A stretch of DNA of 64,000 bases from Patiria miniata. Its lineage: Eukaryota > Echinodermata > Asteroidea > Valvatida > Asterinidae. Every line of letters starts with the position of its first letter. The first letter of the stretch is position 1. The position numbers and the translations under genes are program-made. Shown piece by piece: positions 22,401 through 34,400 of the stretch. The stretch lies in the NCBI RefSeq assembly GCF_015706575.1, contig NW_024037048.1, positions 11,611,512-11,675,511 of the forward strand. Direction: 5' to 3'. Below the pieces are notes generated by a model. The model did not search any database, was not told the DNA's origin, and worked only from the letters and a program-made list of their open reading frames with translations.

Positions 22401-25400
22401 AGCACATCGTTGTGCGACTTGTAAGAGTTTTTGTGGGGGGATGAATTAGGAGGCAACAAAGACGCAGGAAGAGGAAGATACGACACTTGGCGCCCTAAAA
22501 CCAACTGAAATTCACCAGAATTCCTTAGTTGTTAACGAGGAATATACAGTTGATTATTAGTATTATATTTTAACACAACTGCGTACAGATAAACAGTGGA
22601 CACGTTGTTAAAACCATACTTGAATTAAGTGGTGCATCAGTGAAATTATAAAGAAAGTACTCGCTACGCCTTGATAATACTGAATGTAGATGTGTATAAT
22701 TGACAACCAAATTCAACATTTAGCACCACAGATATCTCCCGTCAAACAACAACGATAAAAAGCAGTGCATAAGGCCAAAAAAGTCTCTGGTTTCTGGTAT
22801 GCGCGCGCGTTGCCGTAGCCATGCGCGTCGGCAAAATGAATAACGGTTTTTTTTTTTCAATGAAAGATGATGTCTCAAAACCGCCAAACTCACTGGTTTG
22901 ACTGGAATCCTGCTGCTGCACAATTTTAACGTGTCTTTAGATGGGATTATGATCGATAATTAGCTTCATGTGGCCTCTCTAGACTCCCATGTATTTGCAC
23001 TAAGTTTAGTCGGGCACCATTTGCAGTCATCATGCGACATTTGAAGCACAAAAATCAGGTAAAAAAAAAAGCCGCGTCGCCGCACCACTTTTTGGGCAAG
23101 CTCCATACCAGAAACCGGAGACTTTTTTCCGCCTAATTGTCACCTATGATGCATCATGTGTGTGGTGCTTGTGATCTAAGTTCCTTCTCGGAAAGGCACA
23201 CCAGCATAACTTTACTAACATTATGGAATAAGTGGATTTGTTACAACTGATAATGTAGTAACCAACGGATAACGTATCACCAACCGATAATGTATTACAA
23301 ATTGACCGATCTTGTATCACTAACCGATAATGTAGCAACAATTGACTGATAGTGTAGTAAAATTTGTATCCGATAATGTATCACGTGTCGACGGATAATG
23401 TAACTGAAACATAACTGTATCCGATAATGTATCACCACGGAACGGATACTGTATCAACCGATAATGTATCAAAAATCAACCGATAATGTATCAGTATATT
23501 TGGAAAAGGTGGAAATATTGCAAATTAATTAAAGTCTAATAAGTGCCTTTACTATGATAAGTCCCCACTAGTATGGTTTTCACACTGTATCGACTGATGG
23601 TCTGTTCAATATAATACTAATCCACTGTATACATGTGTGTATTGACCATTGACCACATAAGTAGTTCTGGTGAATTCCTGTTGGTTTTTGGGCGCCCCAT
23701 GTCGTATCTTCATTTTCTGCATCTTTGTTGCCTTCCAATTTATCCCCTAACAAAATATTGTATAACTCGCCCCGCGAGCCGCTTCACGCCTGCACCCCAA
23801 AATCCACCACAATGGGTGGATACCAAAGTATCACGTCAACTGGGGTCGACTTTCATCCCGGCATCTCACCTCACACCCAAATGCCGCCTCGACCGGGGTT
23901 CAAATGCTCCACATATACTACGTACTGACGATCCTTCCAGTAGGCGTCATGGTCGCATATGCTATGTAAAACATTGGTATACAGTATTGAAGGGATTTTA
24001 CTGTGAAGAAAATCTAAATTAGCCTTGACGTACATGGTGTGGAACAGCTGAAGTGCATCGCACTTTTCGTGATTGTGTCAACCCTGACCTCTACACTATA
24101 AACCAAAATTGTGTTTACAATAGAAATGCATACACATTATGATTTTCAGGCACGGCTTGACATTCGTTCCACATTCAGGTAAAGTTTGTTTTTAGAATAT
24201 AAGCTCATGAACGGAGAATTGACGTTCCATGTCACCAATGATGACATTTCAGAGCTATTGTCTCACCATGTAGTTGCCGGTCAGTCCATGTTTGGTAGCC
24301 ACTTTGTTCTTTATTAGAGAATTTTTTTAATTTTTCATAATTTTTTCGAGACAAAAAAAAATTAAAACATTAAATATCACGAGGAGTGTTGTGGCCTCGT
24401 GGTATAAGGGCATTGGATTCGTGGTATGGGTTTAATTGCGGGATTTCATTGGAGGTTTTCATCCCACCACAGTGATATCCTAAAACAAGGTGGTACAGCC
24501 GTGGATGCATCCATAACTACCCTGCTGTGTATAGGCGTGGTCAATGCACAGAGCTCCGGCTTGGGAGGAGGCATGTTCATGCTCGTGTACCACAAGAACA
24601 CCAGCAAAACAGAAGCTCTGGTAGCTAAGGAAAGGGCGCCCGCTGCCGCTAATGCAAACACGTTTCCGGAAAAATCTGGTGAGTACATGATACTCTCAGA
24701 AAAAGCTATAAGCTTCTTTACGATGACCATCCGAGTTACTGCGTTACTGAGATAAAGTAACTTCGAACCATAGTTTTCCATCATAAAATATCTTTACAAC
24801 TCGGAATGCAGCGATAGCCCATCATAAAAATGCTGAATTCCATGAAAGCCTATCATAGAAACGTGGATATCCGTGGTAGGTTATCGTGGAAACGTGGCAT
24901 TCCGTGATGTGCTATCATGAATAAGTGCAATTCCGTGACATGCTATCGTGGAAACGCGGAATACTGTGATAGCCTATCACGAAATCGTGAAATCCCGCGA
25001 TAGAGTATCTCAACAACATGGAATTCCGTGATGTTGTGATCGTGGCAAAGCAAAATGCCATGATATCGTTAGCCTATCAGAAAATTCCACGTTTCCACGA
25101 TAGTTCATTACGAAATTACATGCTTTTACGATAGCTTATCACCGAATTCTATGTTGCTGTGATAGGCTATAACAATATTCCACGTTTCGGTGATAAGCTA
25201 GCACAGTATTCCACATTTCCACGACAGCCTATCGCGGAAATTCAAAGTTTCTGTGAAAGGCTTTCACACTATTCCACGTTTCCACTATAGCCTTTCAGGG
25301 AATTCCATGTTTCCAAGATATTTTATCTTAGTAACGCAGTAACGCGGATGGTCATACGCTTCCGCACTTCTTAGTTGTAAGGTTGATAGTACATTTTGGC

Positions 25401-28400
25401 ACGGGTTTTATGCTGAAAGCCAGTATATGGAGCGAAGTGCTGTACATTATCCAGCTTTTCACAAGTTGTGTTGGGATATCCCTTTGATTTGTTAATGTAT
25501 TTCTCCTCTCTACAGGAATCAAATCAGTAGCAGTGCCGAGTGAGTTGAGCGGTATGTGGGAGGCCCATCAACGCTACGGCCACCTACCTTGGACGGCCTT
25601 GTTTGAGCCCGTGATCCGTCTGGCTGAGGACGGCTTCCCCGTCACGGTGCATCTCGCCAATGCGCGAAGACAAGTAGTAAGAGGACTCAACTTGTCACAG
25701 CCTCAGTTTGCTGGGTTTCGGTAAATATTCACAGCCATTCCTAGAGGTATTTTTCTGCTCTTTTAACGAAAATCTGGGCGTGCATTAAATATCAATGTCG
25801 ATGACGTTCGGCGTGGCAATACGGACAGTCTTTCTGGTATTTTTTCTTAAAATGCGAGGGTACAATATGCTCAGATTGTCTTACATGAAAGTTTTGCATG
25901 AAATGCATATTAAAATGATCAATGCCAGAGCATTAAACTACGACACCGAAAAATGTGATGGCGATGACACATATGGAACACCATATTTTATATTTAGACC
26001 TAGATTTATAGCGATGTGTGATATATGTGTGACTTTACATTACTGATCATATGTTGTTTGGAGCAACAAAGAAATTGAAACAGAATACCTGTTTCAACAA
26101 CAGTTATTACTGTAGTATACAATATCTTTATTAAAAACCCTGCTTTGGCTAACAATATGATTGATAAAATCCACTTTCTTTCTTTTTAATGCGGACCTTC
26201 AAAAGGACGTTGTTGAATATTTTTTAACTTTCTAACTGAGGTTTTGGTCACTCTTAATGCAGACAATTTTAACGACAATTCTTGAAATCGCATTTTTGGA
26301 CGAAACAGATTTTAGGGTCATTTTGTTAAAATGGTGATATAATTTGAACGGATTGAGAATTACAGTATTTTTTTCATCTAAAAGCAGTTGGTTATAAATT
26401 ATTGGCTCAGACCTGTTTCAGACGTCGTGCTTATGCAGTATCAAATACAAATAAACTTGTAACTTTAATGTTCTTTATTCAACACGGCACAAGCACGACG
26501 TTTAAACCAATTATTGATTTCGGCTCGGCAGAAGATTTAGCTCGACAGGGTCTGCCGTGCTTATCAATTTAGCATGGCAGTAGCACGGCGCACTTTCAAA
26601 TGTCGTGCTACTGACGTGTCGAATATAATTTCAATTCGCAGTTGCTGTTGCTGCTGCTGCTGCTGCTGCTGTTGCTGCTGTTGCTGTTGCTGCTGTTGGT
26701 ATTGGTGTTGCCGTTGCTGCTGCTGTTGCTGTTGTTGCTGTTGTTGTAGTTGTTGTGTCATTGCAGAACACGGTACGCCAACGCAGATGGCAGTTGGAAG
26801 GAGGTAGGTGACACCGTGTACGCCCCCAAGATGGCAAGGACATTACGGGCTATTGCTAGGAATGGCATCAGCGAATTCTCCAATGGGACAACGGCACAAC
26901 AGCTGGTACAAGAAATACAAGAATACGGTAAGACTAAATAGTGGGGCAGATAGGAGAATTATTTGGGGAAATTGTGCCTTTGGTGATACAAGCGTGGAAT
27001 GTGGCACACAGTCAGATTATGTCTAAAGCCCCCGTCACACATCCTAGACCAAAGACCAAGACCCCGCCAAGATCATGAACTAGAGTTTGAGGACAAACAC
27101 ACGGTGTTGGGCTAGAGGTTTGGCTTTTTCGCATTGTTGATTATTGTTGTTGATTGTTGATTGTTGATGTTGGTTGTTGATGTTGATGTTGATTGTTGAT
27201 TATAGTTGATGGTAGTTGTTCATGTTGATGTCGATTGTTGATTGTTGATAATTGATTGTTGGTATTGATTAACAATTATTGATGTAGATTGTTGATGTTG
27301 ATTGTTGATGTTGATGTTTTTTGTTAATGCATGATTGTTGATGTTAATTGTTGATTGGCGATGGTGATTGTTGATGTTGATTGTTGAGGTTGCTATTGAT
27401 TGTTGATGTTAATGTTGATTGTTGATGTTGATTGTTGATTGTTGATTGTTGATGTTGATTGTTGATTGTTGATGTTAATATTGATTGTTGATGTTGATGT
27501 TGATTGTTGATGTTGCTGTTGATTGTTGATGTTGATGTGGATTGTGGATGTTGATTGTTGATGTTGATTGTTGATTGTTGATGTTGTCTGTTGATGTTAA
27601 TGTTGATTGTTGATGTTGATTGTTGATGTTGCTGTTGATGTTGATGTTGATTGTTGATGTTGATGTTGATTGTTGATGTGAATGTTGATTGTTGATGTTG
27701 ATTGTTGATGTTGATGGTGAGGGTTGAGGGTTGAAAAATAGCGCGTGGAGTAATTATACAGAGGATAGTTAAAAAGAGTCAGGTGAGGATCTGCACGCAC
27801 GTATGCTGCTGTACTGTAAACTTATTTAGTACAAGTTACAAAAAACCCACCAAATAGCTCATATCTCTAAAAGTAAAGGTCGCACACCATTGACGCAATA
27901 CAAGATATTTCTCGCCATACCCTCTTTACACAAATGCGCATTTTTTTTTTTTTTTAAAGCGCCAAATTAAAAAAAAGCCCAATTGGGCGCTTTTGCCAGC
28001 CCAATTGTTGAGTATCATATGTTTTTCGGGATTTTCCCTTTGTACGCAATTATCCCCATTTGCTGTACACACAATGTACGTGGCATTAAATGAGCGTTTC
28101 AGTGCGTAGGCCTGTTCAACTTCAAACTTCAAGGGGGCTGCAGGACATCTTCTAGTAAATCTATTGTAACGAAACCTTGGGAAGTTTTAGACCTATTATT
28201 AAAGTGCCATTTAAAGCACAAAATTGGATTGTATCTTTGACGGTTGATTTTTTAGCAATTTTCAAAGGAAAAGATGTCTTTTCATTGTAACTTCCGTTCT
28301 GATGACGTAATCTTTTTTTTTTCGCGCACAGGTCTTGTCTGCATTAAGGTCATTATGTATATTAATTTCGAAGCGATGACCGAAAATTTCGCCACAGACA

Positions 28401-31400
28401 TCAACTGAAAATGCGTTTTGGACATTTTTTAACCTGCCGCTAGTGGGCGCTCGAACACTTGATGGCGTCACCGATCTGTTTTGGAAAGATCAACCCACCC
28501 ACAGGCTAACATCGTTGAAAGCAAGTTCATATCTTTTTCCACCTATGAATTATTAGGCACTTCCAGTTTCGACCGGAAGGAAGGGTCATGTGATTTTACG
28601 CACACAAAATTAATTGAAGAGCATGTATTATCATGTCGATTCCCGCAAAATTCAAGTTCCCGTCTCTCACGGTTGATTTTATATTGAAGTTCAAAGATTA
28701 GATTTATTATTTTTGCAAGTGACGTCATGTGACCCGTGATGACGTCATGATTACGTTATTGCAAAAAAGCACATCTTCAGTGGGTTGTGCATTCAGGTAT
28801 TGACAATTGAAGTTCATATATGTTTTCATTTTGACAAACATTTCTGGAGAAGAATTTGCTGAGAACAATAATAACAAAAGTAAATTCATACAATTTCAAT
28901 AGGTGTGGGCTCAGGCCCAACACCTAAATATCTTGAAAATCGTACCAAAAAAAAAAGGGCCAAATTCAAATTTCGTCTTCTGAGCTCCAGTCTGACCATG
29001 ACAAATTTTTGAAACGTGGCTAAGACTCGGCAAATAACAAAATTATGGCTCCAGCCTTGGATCCCCGACCATAATCCGTGTGTGCCCCGTCCTCGTCCAG
29101 TACAAGCCGTTCCCAGGCAGTTCTATTCAAGACAAATGTCGCTAACGATACCATCTCCACCCCGTCCTGGTCTGGGTAGGCACTGTGTAAGCACAGCATG
29201 GACGTAAGAGACTCGTGAAAGAAAGACAATTCTGATGCAACTCCGTGCATGCAGATCTTACAACAATTCTCCCGACTGCCTTCCCGTCTGGGCACTTTGC
29301 CGTTCTTTCGATCAGGACCAACTAGTGTCTATCACGACCCAGAACAGTTGCCGTCAAGTCCTCGTCCAGTTTGCCAATTTCTATGGTCTTGACGCCATCG
29401 GGATACCAGAACGGCAATGTGTGACAGGGGCTTTACGAAGGGTTTATAAGATAAACAAGATGTGTTGTGCTCCTAAATGGCGCCCTTTACGAGGCATTTA
29501 CAATGAAAAAAGGAATGTCCAAATATTTGTTTGCCCCGAAAAAGCAAATTTCAGTTACAAGCAGCTTGGAAACATAAGCCGACTGGTTGAGGTTTTGTTT
29601 CGGTACAAAGAAGGCTGCATAATTAATCTGACTCAAACTTTAAGCTGGGTCTTTTACTGTTGTAAATGACGTCTCTCCAATTTACTCGTTATTTAAGTGA
29701 AATGCAATTAGCGGTTCACTTGCAATGCATTTTACCCGTTGCGAGATATGAGACTGGTTGATTGTATTCTGTCATTTTTTTTCAATCCAGGTGGGCTTAT
29801 CACTGCTGCCGATTTAGCGGGTTACACTGCAGAGTGGAGAGAAGCTCAAGCCGTTCCCATCGGCCGAGGCATGACAGTCCTGACAACGCCCTCACCGTCA
29901 GGCGGACCTGTCGTGCAATTCATTATCAATATATTACGAAGTAATGACCGATCGTGGTTAACCGTATATATGCCAACTTTGAAAATGATACTATGTCTGC
30001 AAAATAGTCTTTTCGTAAAAAAAAAAGTAACTCCTTCCACTAACTCTGTGCTTCAGTTTAATTGTTTTTCAATGACCGTCTGAAACAGCAGAGAAATTTT
30101 ACACTTCATGTCGGACTCTTTCCATTTAATTTGACAACTTCAAACTGTTTCTGTTCTAAAAAGGCTTCCCCTATTTCGATTCAGGGCCCAATCATGGGAA
30201 ACCGAAAAATGCTAGGCGCCTGTTTTCGTCTGTAAAAAGAAGTAAATTGATATTACTGTGTCAGTTATCAAAGCTTACTTCTTAAGAAATTCACAAATAA
30301 ATACAAGTAGTCTTACTTAGTAACACCCACCCACTTTTAATTTTCACCTATGACTCGTTTTTGCCTATACCTGCAGATTACAACATGTCATCAGCTGATT
30401 TTAAGACGACTGGGAACAAGATTAAGACGTATCATCACTTTGTTGAAGCGTCAAAGTTCGCCTTCGCCTTGCGGAGTCACCTAGGTGACGTGGAGACACC
30501 AGAGGTTCAGGAGGTAATGAATCTCCGGAAGAAGAACCTTATTGTTCCAGTTTTATGATGTAAATAATATTTTCTAAACGAAAAGAAAAGAGAATAAAGG
30601 TCACCATCAGCGCCTTCGATAGTGCGAACTATAAGTTACATATAGCGCCCTCTTTTTTTAGTAAACATTCATAGATCCCTCATTTAGAAATTTGGAAGCT
30701 GGGTTTTTGAAGTCCCTGCTTTGTCTCAGGTGGCCAAACTATATGGAAAAACTGTTATAAACATTTGTCTCATCATTTTATTATTAAAAGAAATTTGTTT
30801 CTAACTCTGATGTCGAGATTTTGAACACGGTAGATTGTACGTACATGTATATTGCCGTAAAAGATGTGTAAATGTCAAGCCTTTATTACACAAGACGTAA
30901 ACTTACACGGATCTGATGAACCTGAGTCCATTGTCGGGTAATCAGGTTTGAAAAATGACTATTAAGCCTAGTTTTACACATACGAAATGCAGACAGCAAC
31001 GCAAACAGGGCCCAAACTGCAACGCAGACATACGGAAACATTTCATCCGCAAATGTTACCGACAACCAAGACAGACGCAGACTATCCAGTGTTGTAGTAC
31101 TCGTACTCGGCACTCGTACTCGAGCACTACTCCAGTACTTTTTTGGAGTACTCGTTCTCGTACTCGAATGTCAAAGTACTCGTACTCGAAATGACTGTAC
31201 TCGTACTCGGGCAGCAAAGTACTCGTACTCGAATAGCAGTACTCGGGGGAAATGGTATAGCTTGACTTCATACACCATGGCCTTATTTCATCGATACTTT
31301 CAGTTTGAAATGGTTGATTGACTTGTGGAGAAATCGAAGTTTCCTGATTTTCCTCTGTGCACATCCAGACAAACACAACAGCTAGCCGTGATTGGGTCTG

Positions 31401-34400
31401 CATATCGGTCTGACCGGGCCTGGGCCAATTATTACGCATAATCAACCATTTGCCGTATGACCGTATTCGGAATACAAGTACTTGTACTCGTACTCGTACT
31501 CGGAAGTATAAGTACTCGTACTCAGAGACCTGTTCTTATACTCGGAGATACAAGTACTCGTGCTCGTACTCGTACTCGTACTCGGTTACCTAAGTACTCG
31601 GCAGTACTCGGTACTCGGAAAAAAATACTCGACTACAACACTGAGACTATCTCGCAGACGATCGGCAAAGCTGAACACGGTTCAACTTTGTGGACGGTTC
31701 CCCGCACTGTTTTGAATGTCTGCATGCCCAGTATGCATATAGGCTTAACGTTGATATGGAAACTAGGCTTAAGCCATTCGATTTGCTGGCTTTCTAATGT
31801 GTACCTTCATTTGTTTATCCTGTCATTGCAGATTCTGAACAAGATGCAGTCGGAAGCCTTCGCCAAGTCGATTTCCTCACAGATACGCGAGGACGCAGTC
31901 ACCTTCACCAATGCCTCTGGGTACAACGCACTGCTCAACACGGCTGTCCGTAGCGGAGGCACAAGTCATATCAGTGTCGTTGATCAGTTCGGAAATGCGG
32001 TATCAGCTACAAGTTCAATCAATAATTAGTACGTATCTTAGCATTTTGCGAGGTTCTTCAGGTTACACTATATTGCTACAGTCACGGATTTAGTGGAGAG
32101 GGGCTGCAACAAAGACGACAACAACAGCCTCACACGTTCAGCTGCTGACTTTAAATGTTATGATGCTAGTAAAATGGAGCAATAAGAAATGGAATGCTAA
32201 GGTTCCTGATGAAAGTTCACGCTCAAATTGCCTATTAGAATGCAGGAGAAAACATTGCAGATTTCAAAATTTTCGGGGCGCATGCCACGGACGCCCCTCC
32301 TCAGCATTTGGCACGCCTTTTCTCAACCTACACCCTTCATATCACCCCCCCCCGTTTTCTGAATGCTAGGATCCGCCCCTGTGCTATAGGTAAACGAATG
32401 AGCATCAGTTTTATTGACCTTTTCGTTTATATTAAAAATGTGACATTTGACAACCATTGAATTACAATAACTTCATGCTAGTCTAATTATAACTTACGAA
32501 CACGTGTCGAACTTCCTGGACTAATGATTGGCAATTGTTAAACACCATGTTTTCGTCTTTGATGGTGTTGCCCCTACCAGTATGCTCACTTACAGTTCGT
32601 AGGGAAAACAGATACACTGTAATTTGTTCGTTAAAATTCGATCTCAGTCAAGTACACGTTGTACAGTATTGTGTGATTAATAATGATTGGATTTTCGGCC
32701 TCGTAGTATGAGGCAAGTTCAAGCTATAAAAACCGGTTTCGCTTATACACTTTATGCGTTTTACCAGTTTTGGCAGCCACATATTTTCCAACACAACGGG
32801 TCTTATCCTGAACAACGAAATGGCAGACTTCGACTCGCCAGCCAGCCAGCCAGCCTCGGATGCCAACTACATAGCGCCCGGTAAGATGCCCGTGTCAGCT
32901 ATGAGTCCTGTCATCGTCTTGAACGAGAATGGTGGTGCTGAGTTAGTGGCTGGTAGTGCAGGCAGCCGTGCTATCATTACCACCAATGCCTGGGTGAGTA
33001 GCAACAAAGACCTTATCTGTTCAATTTTACATCAGTTGCATACAGCATGTTAATAATTCCATGATACTTGAGGGTTTGCTTGATGGACATGATCAATGAA
33101 TGGAAGGTGTGCGGTAACACCTTGTGAATGATATCTATTTGTGAGTTGTGTGGTTTTGACATGTTTGAGAAGAACCAGTCGGTTGACACAATTCAGTGGC
33201 TTTCCAATGATATTTATTTCTGTTAGGCTGTAGCTTAACTTATTCCAAAGACATGTCGAAGCAACCTCGTCCCCAGGGTGTTGAGCAGTACGCGCCGACC
33301 ACTACCTACTCTCTCACCCTGGTATTGGATCATGTGCAAGATTGTTTAACACGTATGCAAATGAGGAATAGTCTGGTGCCTGCCTGTGCGTTACATCTGC
33401 GTTTGTGTTTGTATGCGGTGTCTGGGGTAAAAACAGAACCAATTCGTCGCAGCGCAAGCATGGCGGAGTTACGAAAACACTATTTTATTTTATAACTAAA
33501 CTATAACGATCTTAACGAGACAACATGCAGCATCACATTTCATATTAATATTAACAAATTGGAAAAGAAATTAATATTTTCGAGAAGGCTTGGACAAATG
33601 ATCGCGAAAACACGTACTGCACGTGGTGAATAACAACACCAACTAGTACACGATATAAATTCATTACTAGCAAATTGCGGTATCGAACCGGGATACAGGG
33701 GAACAAAATTCCTTTCCAGGGCTTACTATTGGATACGAGGTTGGAAATAAAGTAAGTACTGGGGACGAGGTTGATGTCGGAAGAACTTCAACAGTATCCC
33801 ACAGTCTGGTTCCCTGACCCCATTGTCCTTCGGACTAAAAAAAAGGTGAATCATGCATACATTGCCTGGAATTCCGGGTAATGTAATGTAACTATATGCA
33901 AGACGTGCTTAGGTCTGAACCCCGCCTCACCTTGTGAATTCTAAATCACAACGGTTAGGTTTGCGCGCAACCAGGCTATTGCATAATGGCAATGGGCCTG
34001 GCCAAGAATGTGCAATTTTGGAGGTAATGAGCTTCAAATTTTGCTGAATTTGAAAGTATCTCTGGCAAATATCAATAAAGAGAGAAATATTACTTTTCAG
34101 TATTTGAAACCAATGCGGTTGGAGTACTTGAAAGTTGTCTTGATGTAGAAAATGGCGATTTTGCGTATTTTTTTGTGGTAAGAGAAGAGTGAGTTTTTTT
34201 TTTAAACTAGGCCTATGTGTTCAAGTATGGTCCATACACAAAGCTGGATGGTGATTCAAAACTAAACAATCGTGCTGCGCACGCGCAGAGGCGATCCAAT
34301 CAATGGGAGCTAGTTACCGGTGCCCATATCCCGGAGGGCCGGGAAACAGTCTGCAGCAGTGTTCCACCGAACTTACTTCGCCGACCTCATTTTGAGAAAA

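Larger units (their letters stand above)
22290..23890. repeat. Inverted repeat pair (22290-22530 and 23660-23890)
   Basis: About 230 bp around GGATTTTGGGCTGCAGGC, GATGAATTAGGAGGCAA and GGCGCCC at the left recurs in inverted orientation at the right (GCACCCCAAAATCCACC, TTGCCTTCCAA, GGGCGCCCCA). The 1.1 kb between holds a MITE and the CCGATAATGTATCA array. Confidence 0.55.
27025..29434. mobile_element. Composite insertion with AAAGCCCCCGTCACACAT ends
   Basis: Left AAAGCCCCCGTCACACAT pairs with right ATGTGTGACAGGGGCTTT. Inside are the GTTGAT repeat (27128-27730) and an inverted copy of the 19865-21050 element (27830-28960). It accounts for most of the extra length of this intron over copy 1. 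Confidence 0.6.

Noticed and set aside
23237..23500. CRISPR-like spaced repeats
   Set aside because: Units are 17-25 bp with no true spacers, in an animal genome; a tandem minisatellite.
24384..24440. tRNA-like GGCCTCGTGGTATAAGG stretch before GGT copy 2 exon 3
   Set aside because: Only an A-box-like part is seen; the B box (GGGTTTAATTGCGG) is too degraded to call.
26564..26843. Polyglutamine/polycysteine frames
   Set aside because: All come from the intronic CTG/TTG microsatellite next to GGT copy 2 exon 5; not coding.
29020..29669. Open frames of 91 and 144 codons within the GGT copy 2 intron
   Set aside because: Inside the composite insertion with AAAGCCCC ends; no recognisable protein.
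31056..31700. Frames of up to 190 codons with R-T-R-T-R or V-L-V-L-V runs
   Set aside because: Translations of the TACTCG repeats of a hAT-like element, running by chance into GGT exon 8.
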